DNA of 64,000 nucleotides. Source: Conchocele bisecta (Eukaryota; Mollusca; Bivalvia; Lucinida; Thyasiridae). A program made the translations under genes and the position numbers. This document shows positions 11,801-27,021 of this stretch, in pieces (the first letter of the stretch is position 1; every line of letters begins with the position of its first letter). The DNA lies in contig CM055272.1 in assembly GCA_029237695.1 (NCBI GenBank), forward strand, positions 34,668,791 through 34,732,790, read 5' to 3'. The notes under the pieces were generated by a model. The model saw only the letters and a program-made list of their open reading frames with translations. It did not search any database and was not told the origin of the DNA.

Positions 11801-14800
11801 GCAGCATTGTGCTCCACTTATTTCACATATTGCAAAGTTTAACCCCAATACGTTATATATACTTAACCCTTTCAACCCTAAGGAACTAGAATGGACTGTG
11901 ATATGCTAATGTTCCGACCAATCCAATGGTCACAAAATGTCCATTTATGAAAAGGGGGTGTTTTTGTTCTAAGAAATATGAAAATTACTTGCACAAGGGG
12001 CAGATCCTGACGAGACGGCTTATCTGGATCTGCACTGTTTGCATAAACCGCTATAGCGGGCTTTCGGGTTCAAAAGAAACTTTACAGTATATAAATGGTT
12101 CGATATTTAAAAACCTGATGTAAACTGTTTTTATGCCACCGGGTTTCGAAGAAACGGGTGGCATATAGTGTTTGGACCGTCCGTCAGTTTCTCAAATTTC
12201 GGTTAACCACTTTGTCACAGTTTCTCAATCGACAGACGCATTTCTTGTTAATACTAACTCTAATCTGCAACTACTGCACCAAAACATTAGATGCATGTGT
12301 TTAAAGAGAGTATGTAAACAATGAAAAGACAACATCAGCCTTCATTTCAAAACTGCAGTAAAGAGAACACAATTCCCTAGTCAATATTGATATCCCGAGC
12401 ATAAAACGGATCGCCTACAGTGATCACACAAGGTGGGCACACTCGGTACTGAATATGGTCAATTCATCATTGTGATCACTGTAGGTGATCCATGTTAAGC
12501 TCTGGATAATCAATATGGACTAGGAAAGTTTCCAAATTGTGTTATCTTTACTGCAGTTTTTGAAATGAAGGGTCTTTACATCGGATTTTTAAACATACTT
12601 GTTCACGAAATATAGAACAATTTATATACTGTAAAGTTTCTTTTGGCCTTAAGTATATTACCAGATTTAATGACTACCTGTTCGACAGGAAATTGGGGCA
12701 GCATTGTGCTCCACTTATTTCACATGTTGTAAAGTTTAACCCCGATAAGTTATATATTACCAGATTTAATGACTACATGTTCGACTGGAAATGGAAAATC
12801 AATAATCGGATGAGACATTGCATTGTGCACTTGGCTGTATGTTATTGTTCACATATTTGATTTTTCAGGAACTAAATGCTGCGGTCGCTAGCGCTCCCTT
12901 GCATTTAATTCCTTAAAAATCAAATATGTGAACAATAACTTATACATGTATATAGAAAACAAGCCGTAATATAATTTACCTGGCTCTGTAGCCGATTTCA
13001 GCAACATTGCTAAGTATACTTATCTAGCAAAGTATACATTGAGGGAGAAATGTTCAATTTAAGGATAAATTTATTAACTTTTATTATACTAAATGTATTG
13101 TCACCAGGTGTCTTTCTTGAGGATCGTATTACCATCGCCTGATTTAGACATACATTAGTATGCAATGAAGTGACAAGCTGATGATTTGATACTACAAATC
13201 GTGCGAAAAGCAAGTTTATGACCATCAAATTTCCAATTAATTCCAGGACTTTACGAAAACTCCACCGACATCACTGTATTGCTTATACTCAAACAAGCAA
13301 GAAGCTGCATTGAAATCACTGATTCTGAATCTATTAGAGAGATTTTGATGCATTTGTTTTGCCAAATTCAATACAAACCCCGGATATATATGTCATAGTT
13401 GCGTGTCTACCTCCGTTTATGATAAAATGAGTGGCATTAAATGACATATCATTCGCTAAGTACTGGCTATAATTGTTCAAAAGTCTTAATTTACCAAGAT
13501 AATAGATGGTAATACCGTTGACATACACTAGGTTGTTCATATTTAAGATTATTTAGGGATCAAAGTGCAGTGTAAGTGAAGACTTCGCAGATATGTAGCC
13601 AGTTAAATTATCCGTTCACCATTTTGAATTCATGAGGACAACCGACTAAAAAGAGTGACAATGTCAAAGAACGACAGTTAGGCGACAATGTACAGCGGCT
13701 CAAGATTTGTAAGTCATTGATGCTACGAGGAACTCGTGCAAGTATCCTTGCTATAATATTTGTCACGACACAATGGCCATAACGTCAAACATGGATTCAC
13801 GTTCAGTGACGTCACAAATGCGTGATGTCACGTCACGACATCATAATATGTGTACTGAGGCATCGCGTCTCATATTAGTGAAAGTTTCAATAAGTTATCA
13901 TTTTCCGTTTTCTGTTCACACTTAATGTTAACTGAAACCAATAAACTTGAATGTGATGGCAAAGTGTAAACTTTTACGGCGACGTTAGACAATTTGAACA
14001 TCGTTTTTCCGACGTCGTTTACCGCTTTTCACGACGTTGTCATTAAGCCCGGTTTTCGTATGGCGCGGCCCATATGCAAATGATTACTCCCTGAAAGTAT
14101 ACTTTGACTATTAGATAAGTATACTTTGCAATGTTGGTGAAATAGGCTACTGGAATCACCCTCTTATCACATCGCTATTCAGATATTTATGTCGAGAATG
14201 AAACGATTCAACGAGTTTACTAAATAGCATATTAAAACAACACAAGTGTTAGCTTCTATTTATTCCATAAGCACACCAGCATACATTGAGGGTGTACTGA
14301 TCACCTAACTATTTTGTGAAGCGGTATAATTCTGTTAGTTTTATACTAGTGCTAATGTCTTTACTACACAGTCATATTACACTGTACAACCCGACTGTAT
14401 GTAATAAATAAACTTAAATAAACACGTCGAAAGTTGAAAAAGCAGTTTCTCACCAAGATATGTACTTAGTCGGTCATTTATTGATATCAACATTCACAAA
14501 CTAGGTCGGATAATTGACCGCAGCCACTGATGTACGTATATTTGAACAGGGTTGAATGTCAACTCATGATAAATATCTATAATCAATGATGTACATGCAT
14601 ATATAGTGAGCCGGACTCTTCCTTATCACGGGTATGACATTTATTAAATATTTTATTTTTATTTTTTCTCAATGAAAGTATATGCTGTGACCGCTCATTT
14701 GAACCGTCTCGACTGGGTTGCTGTAGAGAGGTGGCTGTTGTAGGGAGGTTAAATATAGAGGCGGTTGTCCATTTGAGATAAAAACTATCCACTGTTACAG

Positions 14801-17800
14801 AGAGTGTATTGTCGTAGTTGAGGTGGTCGTTCGCGGAGGTTTCACTGTATCAAAAACCCGTCGTACATGCACTAATGGATGATGCAGTAATGAGTTTGTT
14901 AATTGCTAAAGATGGAAACACTAGCTACGAACCACTGCATCCAATTATAGCACGGGAAACATAATTGGCAAACCATGCTATAACCTATATGTGGCTGTGA
15001 AAGGCGAACTGTGGCTTATGGGATTTGTGACCAATGTAGTTCCTGATCAAATAGCACACTCCTGTAGCCTGATAACGATCTATATCGCTTGTTTCATTGA
15101 TGGAATGGCGAACGGTGCAGATCCTGATCAGACTGTGCGGATGCACAGGCTGATTTGGATCTACACTGGTCGCAAAACTCATAAGCCCCATTTCTCCAGT
15201 CACAGCGACATATTAGTTTACAGGTGCGTATACGTATTAATTATTGCAGATTCAATGACGTATGAATGCACCAATGTATTGCAAACCAAGTATGACTAGT
15301 GTTGTGTGTTGTATTCGCAGCTGTTTCTTCGATATGTGAGAGATTCACTAAGAATGTTTCACGGACGTTTTTGCGAAAAATGTGGGTCATGATTAGACTG
15401 ATTTGGTGCTATGCTAGTAATAATGTAATGAAATAGTTCTACACTGCCGCATGCGGTAATCTTGCTAATATGTATCAATTTCTCTATTTCAAAATACTTG
15501 AATATTGTGCTTGAAATCAAGCAGTTTGATTGATTGATCCTGGGCTGCGCTAAAGCTCAGGCTCAGACTACCAAATCGTTTGATTTGCAAAAAGTGCAGA
15601 TCCGGATGAGACGGCTCGTTACGAGCCGGCTCATCTGGATCTACACTGTTCCGTGGGGGCCCTGATCATTTAATGATTTATGCATGATTGCTTCGTGAAT
15701 TTGATGGGATATATGCATAACATACATGTGAACATTCTCTTCTTACTATGTCCTACACAGTGCATGGAGTTGCCATGTCATGTCGGCCATCTTAGTGTGT
15801 TCAAGCCAACAGGGGTGGACTGTGGCCTAGGGCTTAGAACATCTGACTTCCAATCCGGAGGTTGTGGGTTCAAACCTCGCATCGGGCATCAAAAATGTTT
15901 TCATAGTATTTCCATCCCACTTGTCTGTCGGATAAGACTTTATACTGTGGTCCCGTCTCTATATGACCAAAGCTGTTGGTGGGACGTCACACCCGTTCAC
16001 TTTCACTTTTTTTCAAGCCATCAGCCAGTTTTACCTCTTATTGCGTTTGACACACACCATTAATAATATGACAAACACATGAATACAAGTTGGTGCAGCA
16101 TGATGGGGAGACATCCGACTACAGCAAGCTATGCCTTGTTTCCATCAAATTTAAACAGAAAGTCTGATATCTGAAAAGTCTTTTTTTACCCTTTGTGAAA
16201 ACGTTCGAGAATTCAGTAAAGACTGTGTAATAGCAAAAACATTGTTTTACACACTCATGTAATATAGTAATCATGCTAAGTGTATCTGATTTGTGTACCA
16301 GGGATCAACATAGGGGAGGGATATCTTTATTTCTTTTCATTCTACTATATTTTTCTGATTATTTCTCTTAAAAAAACATCACTCGAACATACACTATGCA
16401 CTTTATGTAATGTCCAATGTTTTGTGTTATGTATGCATGTGAAAAGATATGATTGTACATGTTGTATTTAAACGTGAATAAAAACTAATGAAAAAAAAGA
16501 AAGAACAATACACAGTGCTATAGATATTTACCTGTATCGAAATCCAGTGACTTTTTAAGCAGTTATCTGAGTGTATTGTGACTACTGTTTACTTGCCTGC
16601 TATGCGAGTGTACAGTTTTTACCTGTGACAGATGCACTTCTAATAATAGACAGTGCATCAGTTTGACATTTTACACATTGAAAATGTGTTCATTGTATAT
16701 AGAAATGCTTAGATATCTAGCTTTTTGTGTTGTCTGCTGAATAATAGTTTATATGACGTTGTCGTACTATATATGTGGGACGTATTGCACCAACTTTTAT
16801 TAGATTTTCTGCCATATTATTTGCTGTAGGTGTTAACCCGTCCAAACTTTCCGGTAACATGTCACACTAAAATAGCGGAAATGGCAAATCAATGCTGTGT
16901 ATAATGTACTCTAAGAAGAACAGGGTCAGATATACTTCATATAGATATTCAGTCACATGTATGATGTTGCTACATTAGAAACAAAAGGTCATATTCTATA
17001 AAGTCAGTCCTTAAGAAACGTTGATAATCTGGACAAGATTAACGTTGGCGGTTGTGTAGTTTTGTGTTCCGTATTAACTAACATTAGTAACAATCGAATA
17101 CGTTCACGTGATGTTGGCGAAGATGAAAAGTTCGCCCAAATGTTATTGGACGGACTTCAATCGGAGACCGGACGAACGGACAAACCAAATTAATCAGACT
17201 ATCATAGTGGGTTACAAGGTTATTCATGCAAATGTATAGATAACACGTACATATACGAGACAAGCCGTGTGATTTTGTACCTAAGAAGATATGCGATTTT
17301 TCATGTAAAGTATTTACAAAAAGTTGATGAAATTGTCATAGCAAATGCTATTCTATTTGAATTTGATCTGAATAACTTTGTCAGCTTTCGACACCATTTA
17401 CGGAAATATCGTATATTTTGTAAATATATGTTTTCATGAGATATACGCACATCTTAGCTAGAAAATCACAGACCATGTCAATAAAAAAACACCAATAAAA
17501 CGCTGCGGATTTCTGAGAATTATTGGTTTGCCTGATCATTGATCATTTACTTACCGGAAGTGAATATCTGGGTCATTTTTATCTCAACCATTGAAGAGCT
17601 CGTCAAGTTAGATAAATTTATGGGAAGTAATAGCTTATCGAACTGGCCTGTATGTGACATTTCACAGTCTTCCATCGTTCTGTAGAATTATACTTATAGT
17701 TGGTCTCGTAGTAATGTTGAAATAAACCATAAATAACCTCAAGCATTGTCATATTTCATCACCATACTATTTATTTACATACGTCTTGTTCAGTACCATA

Positions 17801-20800
17801 CACACATGTTTACAGTTGCTAATGCTGCACGTGCAGTTTCTATCAGCTACTTGTACAACAAACACGATATTCTGACAACAGAGAAAATTACTGGGCGTAA
17901 TTTGTACTGTTCCATATAATGCGCAAACAATTTCTATTTACGCAAAGTGCTCCGTGAAGGTTCATTAGAAAATTGGCAGATGGATGAAAGCACTCCATCA
18001 TTTTTGACATGTTCACTCATAAACTACTCTTCGTTGTAAGACCATATGAACGGGTACATGCAAAATTGAACCCCTTTGCATCTGGCGACCAGTATACACC
18101 CTGATCGTGCAGTCTGATCCGGGTGTACACTGTTCGGTATAGACATAGCACAACTGTCGCTGGATAATTATTGTGTACCCTGATCACTCAGTATATGCTG
18201 ATGGTATCTGTACTGGTTGCAAAATGGAACATTGTACATTTTCTCACATGATACCTTAATTATAGCCCAAGTTTGGAGAATAGAAGAAAAATCCTGCCCG
18301 CATGCAAAGCTGCTTCTGGTTCCAAGAATAAACCCAGCTTGTCGAAAATTGCAACTAAATGTAAAATCGATTTGGCTAATTAATAGTTTTGCTGTGGCAA
18401 AGGGGCCTGTCACCAGATCAGGATATTGTGGATGCAATTAGCACTGTGTTTACAAACCCACCCCACCACTCACATGCACAGACTGGATATACCCAGTCAC
18501 TCGGCTCACTGTATACGACATCGTCGGTCGGTCGAACGGACAATAAACCACAAATCAATCAAAATAAACATAAAAATATCCGAAATATATAACCCTTTGA
18601 ACCCGAAAGCCCGCTATATAGCGGTTTATGCAAACAGTGCAGATCCAGATGAGCCGGCTCGTAACGAGCCGTCTCATCAGGATCTGCATTTTTTGCAAGT
18701 AATGTTCATATTTTTGAGAACAAAAACACCCCCTTTTCATCAATGGACTTGTCTGAAAAGCATTTTGTTGTGACGGTTGGAGTGGTTGCAACATTAACAT
18801 ATCAAAATCCATTCCAGTTACTTAGGGGTGAAAGGTTTAAACACAATTGTGGTTTTCAAGGTTTCGATAGGTTCAGCTGTAAATCCCTCTTGTGGTATCC
18901 AAGGTGGACTCCCAAATCGATCGAAAATTGTAGAATGTCCTAAAAATGCGTCATAAAACTACAGTGTAACCTCTGTAAACCTGACACCCAAGAAAACACA
19001 TGTGATCTTATTTGTTATAAGTTTCTTGCTCATTTATCTCGGGTGATACTGTCTGTTCGCGATCGCATAGCACACAACACTTTGGCTCAAAATTATAAAA
19101 TGCCTGATTTATAGTGAAACCTCTCTAAGCCGGATACCCTGGGAACCTCCCAGGGTGTCCGGTTTAGAGAGGTTTCACTGTATATACGATGATAGCAGCG
19201 TTGTTTCCAATGGCTACTCAAGTAACACTGTACAATGTAGTTGCGGGCAGCAGCTCTGCCAAACTATGGCTCAGAATGATCAAATGCCTGATTTATAGTG
19301 AAACCTCTCTAAGCCGGACACCCTGGGAACCTCCCAGGGTGTCCGGTTTAGAGAGGTTTCACTGTACTTTTCGTTTCAGGGTGATATTCAAATGGATGAC
19401 AACCAAAAACCTAAGCGCACTCAAGTTCGACAAGTATCCACCGGGCTCGGCGGAGGAACTATTCCATGCACTGCAGAACAAGGAGACCACCTATGCAAAG
19501 GTGTTTGCAATCATTTGTGGGTAGGTGCAATAATTGGGTTCTGGAGTTATCTCCCTTGTCGTATTGCCGTTTATTTAGGAGGGATTGATTACGAAAATCA
19601 GCAATAACTTCCGCAATTGACGTCGGAAATTGGCAAAAACTTGCGCTCTGCAGTTTGTGTCAACTTTCGATACCATTTACGGAAAATACTGCATTTTGGT
19701 TAAAAAATCAATATTTGTTAAAACGGCGATGTGATAAGGGAGGTAATACGGGAGACGATCTCCTATTTGGTTGTGTTATGAGAAATTTGGCATATGCATT
19801 TTGTGTATCTTTGATTTTCTAAGGTATTCCCGAAGCCTGATAATGATCAACGATATGTGTCATGTAAAGTTACACTGGTGTTTCCCGGATTACGATATAA
19901 TTACAAGGTGCATGATCACGTGGTCATAACAAGAACAACAGTGGCTGAAAGTGTTGAAATCTAAGTATTATTTGATATTTTCCTTAATATGAAACGGATT
20001 TTGATGAAATATGGCGCAGCAAACGTGTCTTCATGAGCAGGGAGTTTCCAGGGAGTTTGGCACAGACTTGTGTCGTTTTTGCTGATTCTTCGCAAAAACG
20101 ACATAAGTTTGGGCGAAAATATAGAGACCACCAAATGCAGCTTAACAAGACGCGGTTGATGCGTCATATTTCATCAAAATCCGTTACGTAATAAGGACAC
20201 TATAAAATAATACGTACTTTGAATCAGATGGATTCTGGAAATGTCAGTGCTTGTTGTTGTTGTTAGTACCACGTGATCATACACCTTGTAATTATGGTGC
20301 ATAGCACAGACTCTGGCCAGACTGCGTGGATTCGAAGGCTAATCTGTGACAGCATTGATAGTATTGACCATAAGCCCGATTTGCCTAGTCACAGCCAAAT
20401 ATTTGACTCAAAGTGCCATAAAAAGGGAATATTTGCAACTAGCGTACCCCCTGATCATTCTCCATGTTGGATTATACATGTTTATTATATACCTACCCAT
20501 GAAATACATAGTTATACGATGTAAATAAAAGTCATATGTTCTCATCGATGAAATAAACAACTTCCGGTGAAAATACGACTACTTCCGCTATCTATATTCA
20601 TAACGCGCACCTGAAAGAAAACAGCGCAAATACTGAAATAGGCTGCAAATACACATTCATTACCGTATACAGTCTAAAAAACTGCTAATTTCCATGGAGC
20701 GGTATATAATAAATAGAATATTCATATTTTTGCAACGAATATGACATATATGTTCATCTCGTGGTGTGAAATGTCCATATTTCACGAGAGTGAAATATGG

Positions 20801-23800
20801 ACATTTCACACCACGAGATGAACATATATGTCATATTCGTTGTAAAAATCTCGTGAAATATGGACATTTCACACCACGAGATGAACATATATGTCATATT
20901 CGTTGCAAAAATATGAATATCCTCTATATATGCAATGTGAATAAATAATTCACTACATGTATTGCAAATTATTTACATAATGGACATGTACAGAGATGAT
21001 GTACTGTGCATATTATAAGTCTCTGTGTGGGCGGTTGGTCGGGCGAACGCAACGCCGTACGTAAATCAACGGTAGGGGTTCCTCCTTATCATGCTTATAG
21101 GAATCACGATTCGTCTAGTTTGGCCATCAGGTACGTTATTACCTTTGGTTCTTTTGTTACCTGGGAGTTGAATTGGGTTATTGCCCATTACAAAAGTAGT
21201 AAGATTATTACTGATCCTACTGCTTTTAGGAAGGGGCCAAGTGATTCAGGTGTGGCGTCGGAAACAAACAAACAAACAAACAAACAAACACATATAAGTC
21301 TAGGTTGGCGCTAGAGGTAGCCGCAGTAGCCACTTAGCTACTAATATTTCAGAAATGGACATTTTGGCTACTAAGTTTTCAGTAATTATTTGAAAAATTA
21401 CTATCATTTTACAAATATTGGAGCAAATAAAATAGTATTGTCATTTTTCGCGTTATCAGATCATTTTGGCTACTGATTTAAAAATCCTAGCGCCAACCAG
21501 GTTAAAGTGTTTGTGCATGTAGCGGATATTTTATACAGGATATTCCATCGTACATTTTGAATAGCGGGAAATAATACACGAGTGTGTGTCGGCTTCCGCG
21601 TAAGCAACGAGTGAGCATAGCGAACAAGTTGCTTGCACGGACGCCGACGGACACGAGTGAATTATTTCCGCTATTCAAACATGTACAATGGAATATCCTA
21701 TGTATTACACTTCCACGGCGGATACATATGCACATTTAGTCTATTTTTGAGATTATAATCAATGAATTGTGATGTGCGCATGAATAGTTATATAATGACG
21801 TGTTTTCCCGCGTTTTGACGTTACGTTGTGTGGCGTCAAATGTGTTATGTAAACTTTTTGAAATCCAAATTACTCAGCTGTCTCTATGCACCAGATATAT
21901 TTGAGTGCATGTTTGGAATGTGTTCAATCACATTAACATTCTAGATTAGTCGAGACCCTTTCCAAATTTTCAAATAACTTTATTTTGACTGTAATAAAAC
22001 ATTTTGCATGGTATGTCTTGGTTTCCAAGAAAACAGGCGCGCAATTACGGGTGTTCTCTTCACGGTGTATTATTTGAAAGGAGTTGATTACGGGTTTTCT
22101 CTCACAGCGAAACCCGTGCAAATAATTTGCAAGAGTGTAATAAAATAAATTATTTTCAGATATGCGGGTCTGTACTGCGTGGTGCTCACTGGGTACGCCA
22201 AGGGGCGGGATTTCCGCCCCGGGGACTCATTCACGGGGGAGTCGAACCATAGTTGGAACGCCGTCTACATCGACGACAACTGGCACTTCGTGGACACCAA
22301 GTGGGCGGCAATGGCCTACCATAACAACAACTCTAGTGTGAGTATATAGAGAATACCAGGCTAGTGTCTTTTGATATCAAGTTTATCAGGCAAGGCTAGG
22401 AAACGCGTAGGAATTTCGAGGCTTGCCGAGGAATTCCTACCGTTTCCGAGCCGAGCCTGATAAACTTGATATCAAAATACACTAGCCTGGTATTCTATTT
22501 ATCAGGTAACGTTTTCTGCTCGAAAATGACATTAGATAACGTCGTATTCTATGGACAGAACGCGGACTTGTTTACGTTGCGTCATTACACTGATGTCATT
22601 CGGTAACGTCACGTGACGTCATCCGACCAATGGAACGTCAGTTTTCACTTTGTTGTAACCCGGATGTCAATGCCTGATACAACAATATGTTATCAGTCAG
22701 TACGTATTCGGTCAATGCAGGGCAGGTTACCAGATAAATACAGTTCTTGGGCCCGTTTCACTAAACTTCGTACGACTAAAATGCAACATTATTATAGTTG
22801 TAAGTGCAACATTATTATAGTCTGTAAATTTCACATTAAGAATGTTTTCTTGTAAACAATTATCGGATTTACATTTATTGAGCGTAGGCTGCATATGCAG
22901 CCTATGCTCAATAAATGTAAATACATCAATTGAACTTTCGAGATGATCATAAATTTGCACTTACGAACTTTTTAGTCGTACGAAGTTTAGTGAAACGGGC
23001 ACCAGAGCTCCAGATAAGGTGCGCATTGGCGTATTTTACGCACTTATTTTAGCTGAATACGCATTGATTATCAACAGTGGGAGTACAAAATACTCACGGC
23101 AATGTGAAAATATTTTAAAATTGAGTAGTGGAAATGCTGTAATAAAGTTGAATATTTACTTAGTTGAGCTGCAGAAAGCCAACACTGTTTTAGTGTTTGC
23201 TTTTTGCAGCTCAACTAAGTAAATTTTCAACTGTATTACAGTTATAAATAAGTGAATACTACACTCAAATAAGTGAATGTTTACATTTGTTTTGATCATT
23301 CGTTCCCTATTCAATAATTAAGAAAATCAATAATCCATTTGTAAAAATAAAATACATGTACGCATTTAACTTGAAATCAGGGGGGTACAATACTCTTTAG
23401 ACACAAAGCTTATCGCCTTACAATTATTTGAGACAAGCCATGCTCTTTTGTACCTAAGAAGATGTGTGATATTTCGTGAAAAATATTTACAAAATTTACC
23501 TTTTTGTTCTGTAGCGAAATATTCAGAGCAATTGCGGAATATAATTTCCTATGAAAAATTCAACTTGCGACATGATTATGTACAGAAAATATATATAGAG
23601 GTGCATATTTTTTCATGAAAACTTGCACATCTTCTTAGATACAAAGTCACATGACTGGTCACATGACTGGTCTCGTTTGCGCACGTTTATTGAACATATC
23701 AGAAATGAATAAAATAGAGGATATTCATATTTTTGCAAAGAATATGACATATATGTTCATCGAGTGGTGTGGAATGTCCATATTTCACGAGTGCCGTTAG

Positions 23801-26800
23801 GCACTCGTGAAATATGGACATTCCACACCACTCGATGAACATATATGTCATATTCGTTGTAAAAAATATGAATATTCTATTTATTATATACCGCTCCATG
23901 GAAATTAGCAGTTTTTTAGACTGTATACAGGTAATGAATGTGTATTTGCAGCCTATTTGCAGTCCGGCACTGAAGATGCGCGTTATGAATATAGATAGCG
24001 GAAGTAGTCGCATTTTCACCGGAAGATGTTTATTTCATCGGTGAGAACATATGACTTTTATTTACATCGTATAACTATGCATTTCATGGGTAGGTATATA
24101 ATAAAGTATATTAAACTAAATTATCGTGATCAATATGTTATACATGTATTTATTTCTTTTGCAGGTGAACATAGAAGACGACTTCTATTTCCTGACAGAC
24201 CCTGACCAGTTTATTTATAGTCACTGGCCCCACCAGACGGAATGGCAGTTTCTTCCACGAAAAATATCCCTCAGTGAGTTTCAGGACCTACCATTTGTAA
24301 AGCCCCACTTTTTCAAGACCAACATCCAACTTGGCTGGACGGAAAAGCCAATTATCAACGCCAGCCGTGGCATAGTCACGCTTTCATTTAAAACCGCAAA
24401 GCCGCTAAAATTCGCATTTAAAGTCGTCTACCTGGATGACGATTCGTCCAAACAAGGCCAGGAATTAAAAACTTACGTGTACCAGGAAAGCCGAGCAGAC
24501 GAGACCAAGATCGTCTTCCGGGCGCCAAATGCTGGTTTCTACATGTTCAAAGTGTACGCTAAGAGCCTGGAACCAGAGGAGGCGAACAAGCACCTGACGG
24601 AAGTTGTTGAGTACAAGATTGCCGTGCGGGAACCAGCGACCGACGCAGCGCCACTTCCGCAGTGTTCTCACGCCGTGTGGGGACCAGGCAGCAAATGCAG
24701 GAAGGTAGGAAGAACTTGTGGAAGTTTCAAATCCAGCCGCTGACTTTTTGAGCCACCGTCAAGGTGGTCATAGAATATTGTATTTATTTTCTTGCGACTG
24801 CAGTTGCCTATTTCACCAACATTGCAAACATTATCTAGCAAAGTATACTTTGAGGACATTAGGATAAATTTATTAATTTTTATACGCCCGTTTGAAAAAA
24901 CGGGACGTATTATGTATTCATCTTGTACGGGTGGGCGGACGGGCACTGCTTGTCCACGCAATAACTAAAGTTCTACTTGACGGAGTGTAACCAAATTTGG
25001 TATACATGTTTATCCAGCAATAACTCAAGTTCTACTTAACCGATCGAAACCAAATTCGGTATACATGTTTATCATGGCAAGACAAAGACGCCGATTGATT
25101 TTTGAAAAATTTCCGATACTTATCTCCCCTTGACAGCCATTTTTCATTTTCGCACTCTGTATCCTGGTCCAAGCAATAACTCAAGTTCTACTTGACGGAT
25201 CGTAACCAAATTTGGTTTACATGTTTATCACGTCAAGATGAGTTATCTCCCCTTGTTGAGTGTCCTTGCCTCGACGGGCGTATATTGTGACCTTCGGCAC
25301 TCTTGTTATTATACTGACTTTATTACATTATCACAGCCATTTGGCTGTGATAATGTAATAAATTCAGTATAATAATTATTCATACTTTTAATCATCAAAT
25401 ATATGCAGTCGTTAGTTCTATATGAAATAATGCATTTCGGGAAAAATAAATGATTACTCCCTCAAAGCATACTTTGCTAGATAAGTATACTTTGTAATTT
25501 TGATGAAATCGGCCACTGAATTGGGGCTTATAGGAATTACGATCAGTGTAACTCCATGTCATTCAAATAGCATTCCCCTGTAACCTGATAAGGATCTACT
25601 GTCTGTTCCACGTTTTGCTGCCGACGAACTTTTGGCCAAAAAATATTTAAATGTAAGTACCTTTTCATCAGTAAAAAAAGTCACCCTCCCGAGTTTTTTT
25701 ATATGATGAAAGTCTGTCAAATATTGATTTTATTGCGAAAAAACTATTTTCCTATGGGAAATTAACATGGGGGCTAAACAATTTCTTTTTTAATAATTTT
25801 GGAATTTGTTGACCGATTTTCGAAATCTAACTTTTGTTTTCTTAGTTACATCAATTCCAAGCTATGTAGCCAGGTTTCGGAGTCAATTTCCAATTATTAT
25901 ATTTTTTGTTTTTGTTCCACCTCTGTTTCACCCATGTTAAATTCCCATAGGAAAATTTGTTTTTTTCGCTATAAAATCAATATTTGATGGAATTTCATCA
26001 AACAACCAATTTTGGGAAGGGTGACTTTTTTTTTATTGGGTGAAAAAGTACTTACATTTAAATACGTTTAATGTTTTTAATAGCCAAAAGTTTGTCGGCA
26101 GAAAAACGTGGAACAAACAATAGTATATTGCTTGTTAGACGGATGACAGATGTTTCACTGGTGGAAATGCGGACAGTGCAGATCCGGATGCACAGCCTGA
26201 TCTGGATTTACACTGTCCGTAAAACCCATAATCCCAATTTATCCAGTCTCAGCCACACACATGTATATGTCCCACATCCATTCAGAAAAGGAAACTGGCC
26301 GAATTTGGGGTAAATTATTATAGGAATTAATGGCTTTTTTGTGGAATTTATGGGGGTATAAACTTGGAAAAGTCGCGGGAATACTGGACGAAGGCCGGAA
26401 GGCCTTCGTCCAGTATTCCCGTGACTTTTCCAAGTTTATATCCCCGATAAATTCAACAAAAATTCCATTCATTCCTTATAATTCCAGCATTTGAAATAAA
26501 TTCATCAAGAAAATGTGTTTATTTTCCGTTTTCTTAATAATTATTTTAACTGCGCCTTACGGTTACGGAAAGTAGTTGGGCGTGAGAGTTTACTGGGATA
26601 TAAATTGTGGACAGAGACTTGCTACGGGCCAATCAAATGTTAGGGAATTGTGTAAATATTGTTGTGCTGGAATTATTAATTTATGGTTTTCTCACATTGA
26701 TGGCTATCCACCCAGTATAATTCGGGTGACCGTGACATTGCCGGCAACAATTTTGGACATACATGCACGTCCAACTGTTGAATGTCTCCTCATCCGTTAG

Positions 26801-26960
26801 TCAAACTTCATCAATAGCTTCCTCACAGTGCTGTATATCCACCCAGTTTCATTTGTGTGACCTTGACCATCGTATCATAATTTTGGCCTTTCTCACGTTG
26901 TGACCTTGACCTTGGTGACATTGACCTTTCATGGGTGAGCACTCGGCACGTAATCGTGAT

Positions 26961-27021
<61 letters not shown>

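Noticed and set aside
15680..16063. Plus-strand 127-codon open frame
   Set aside because: It runs through the SINE and its flanks and has no domain character or splice context.
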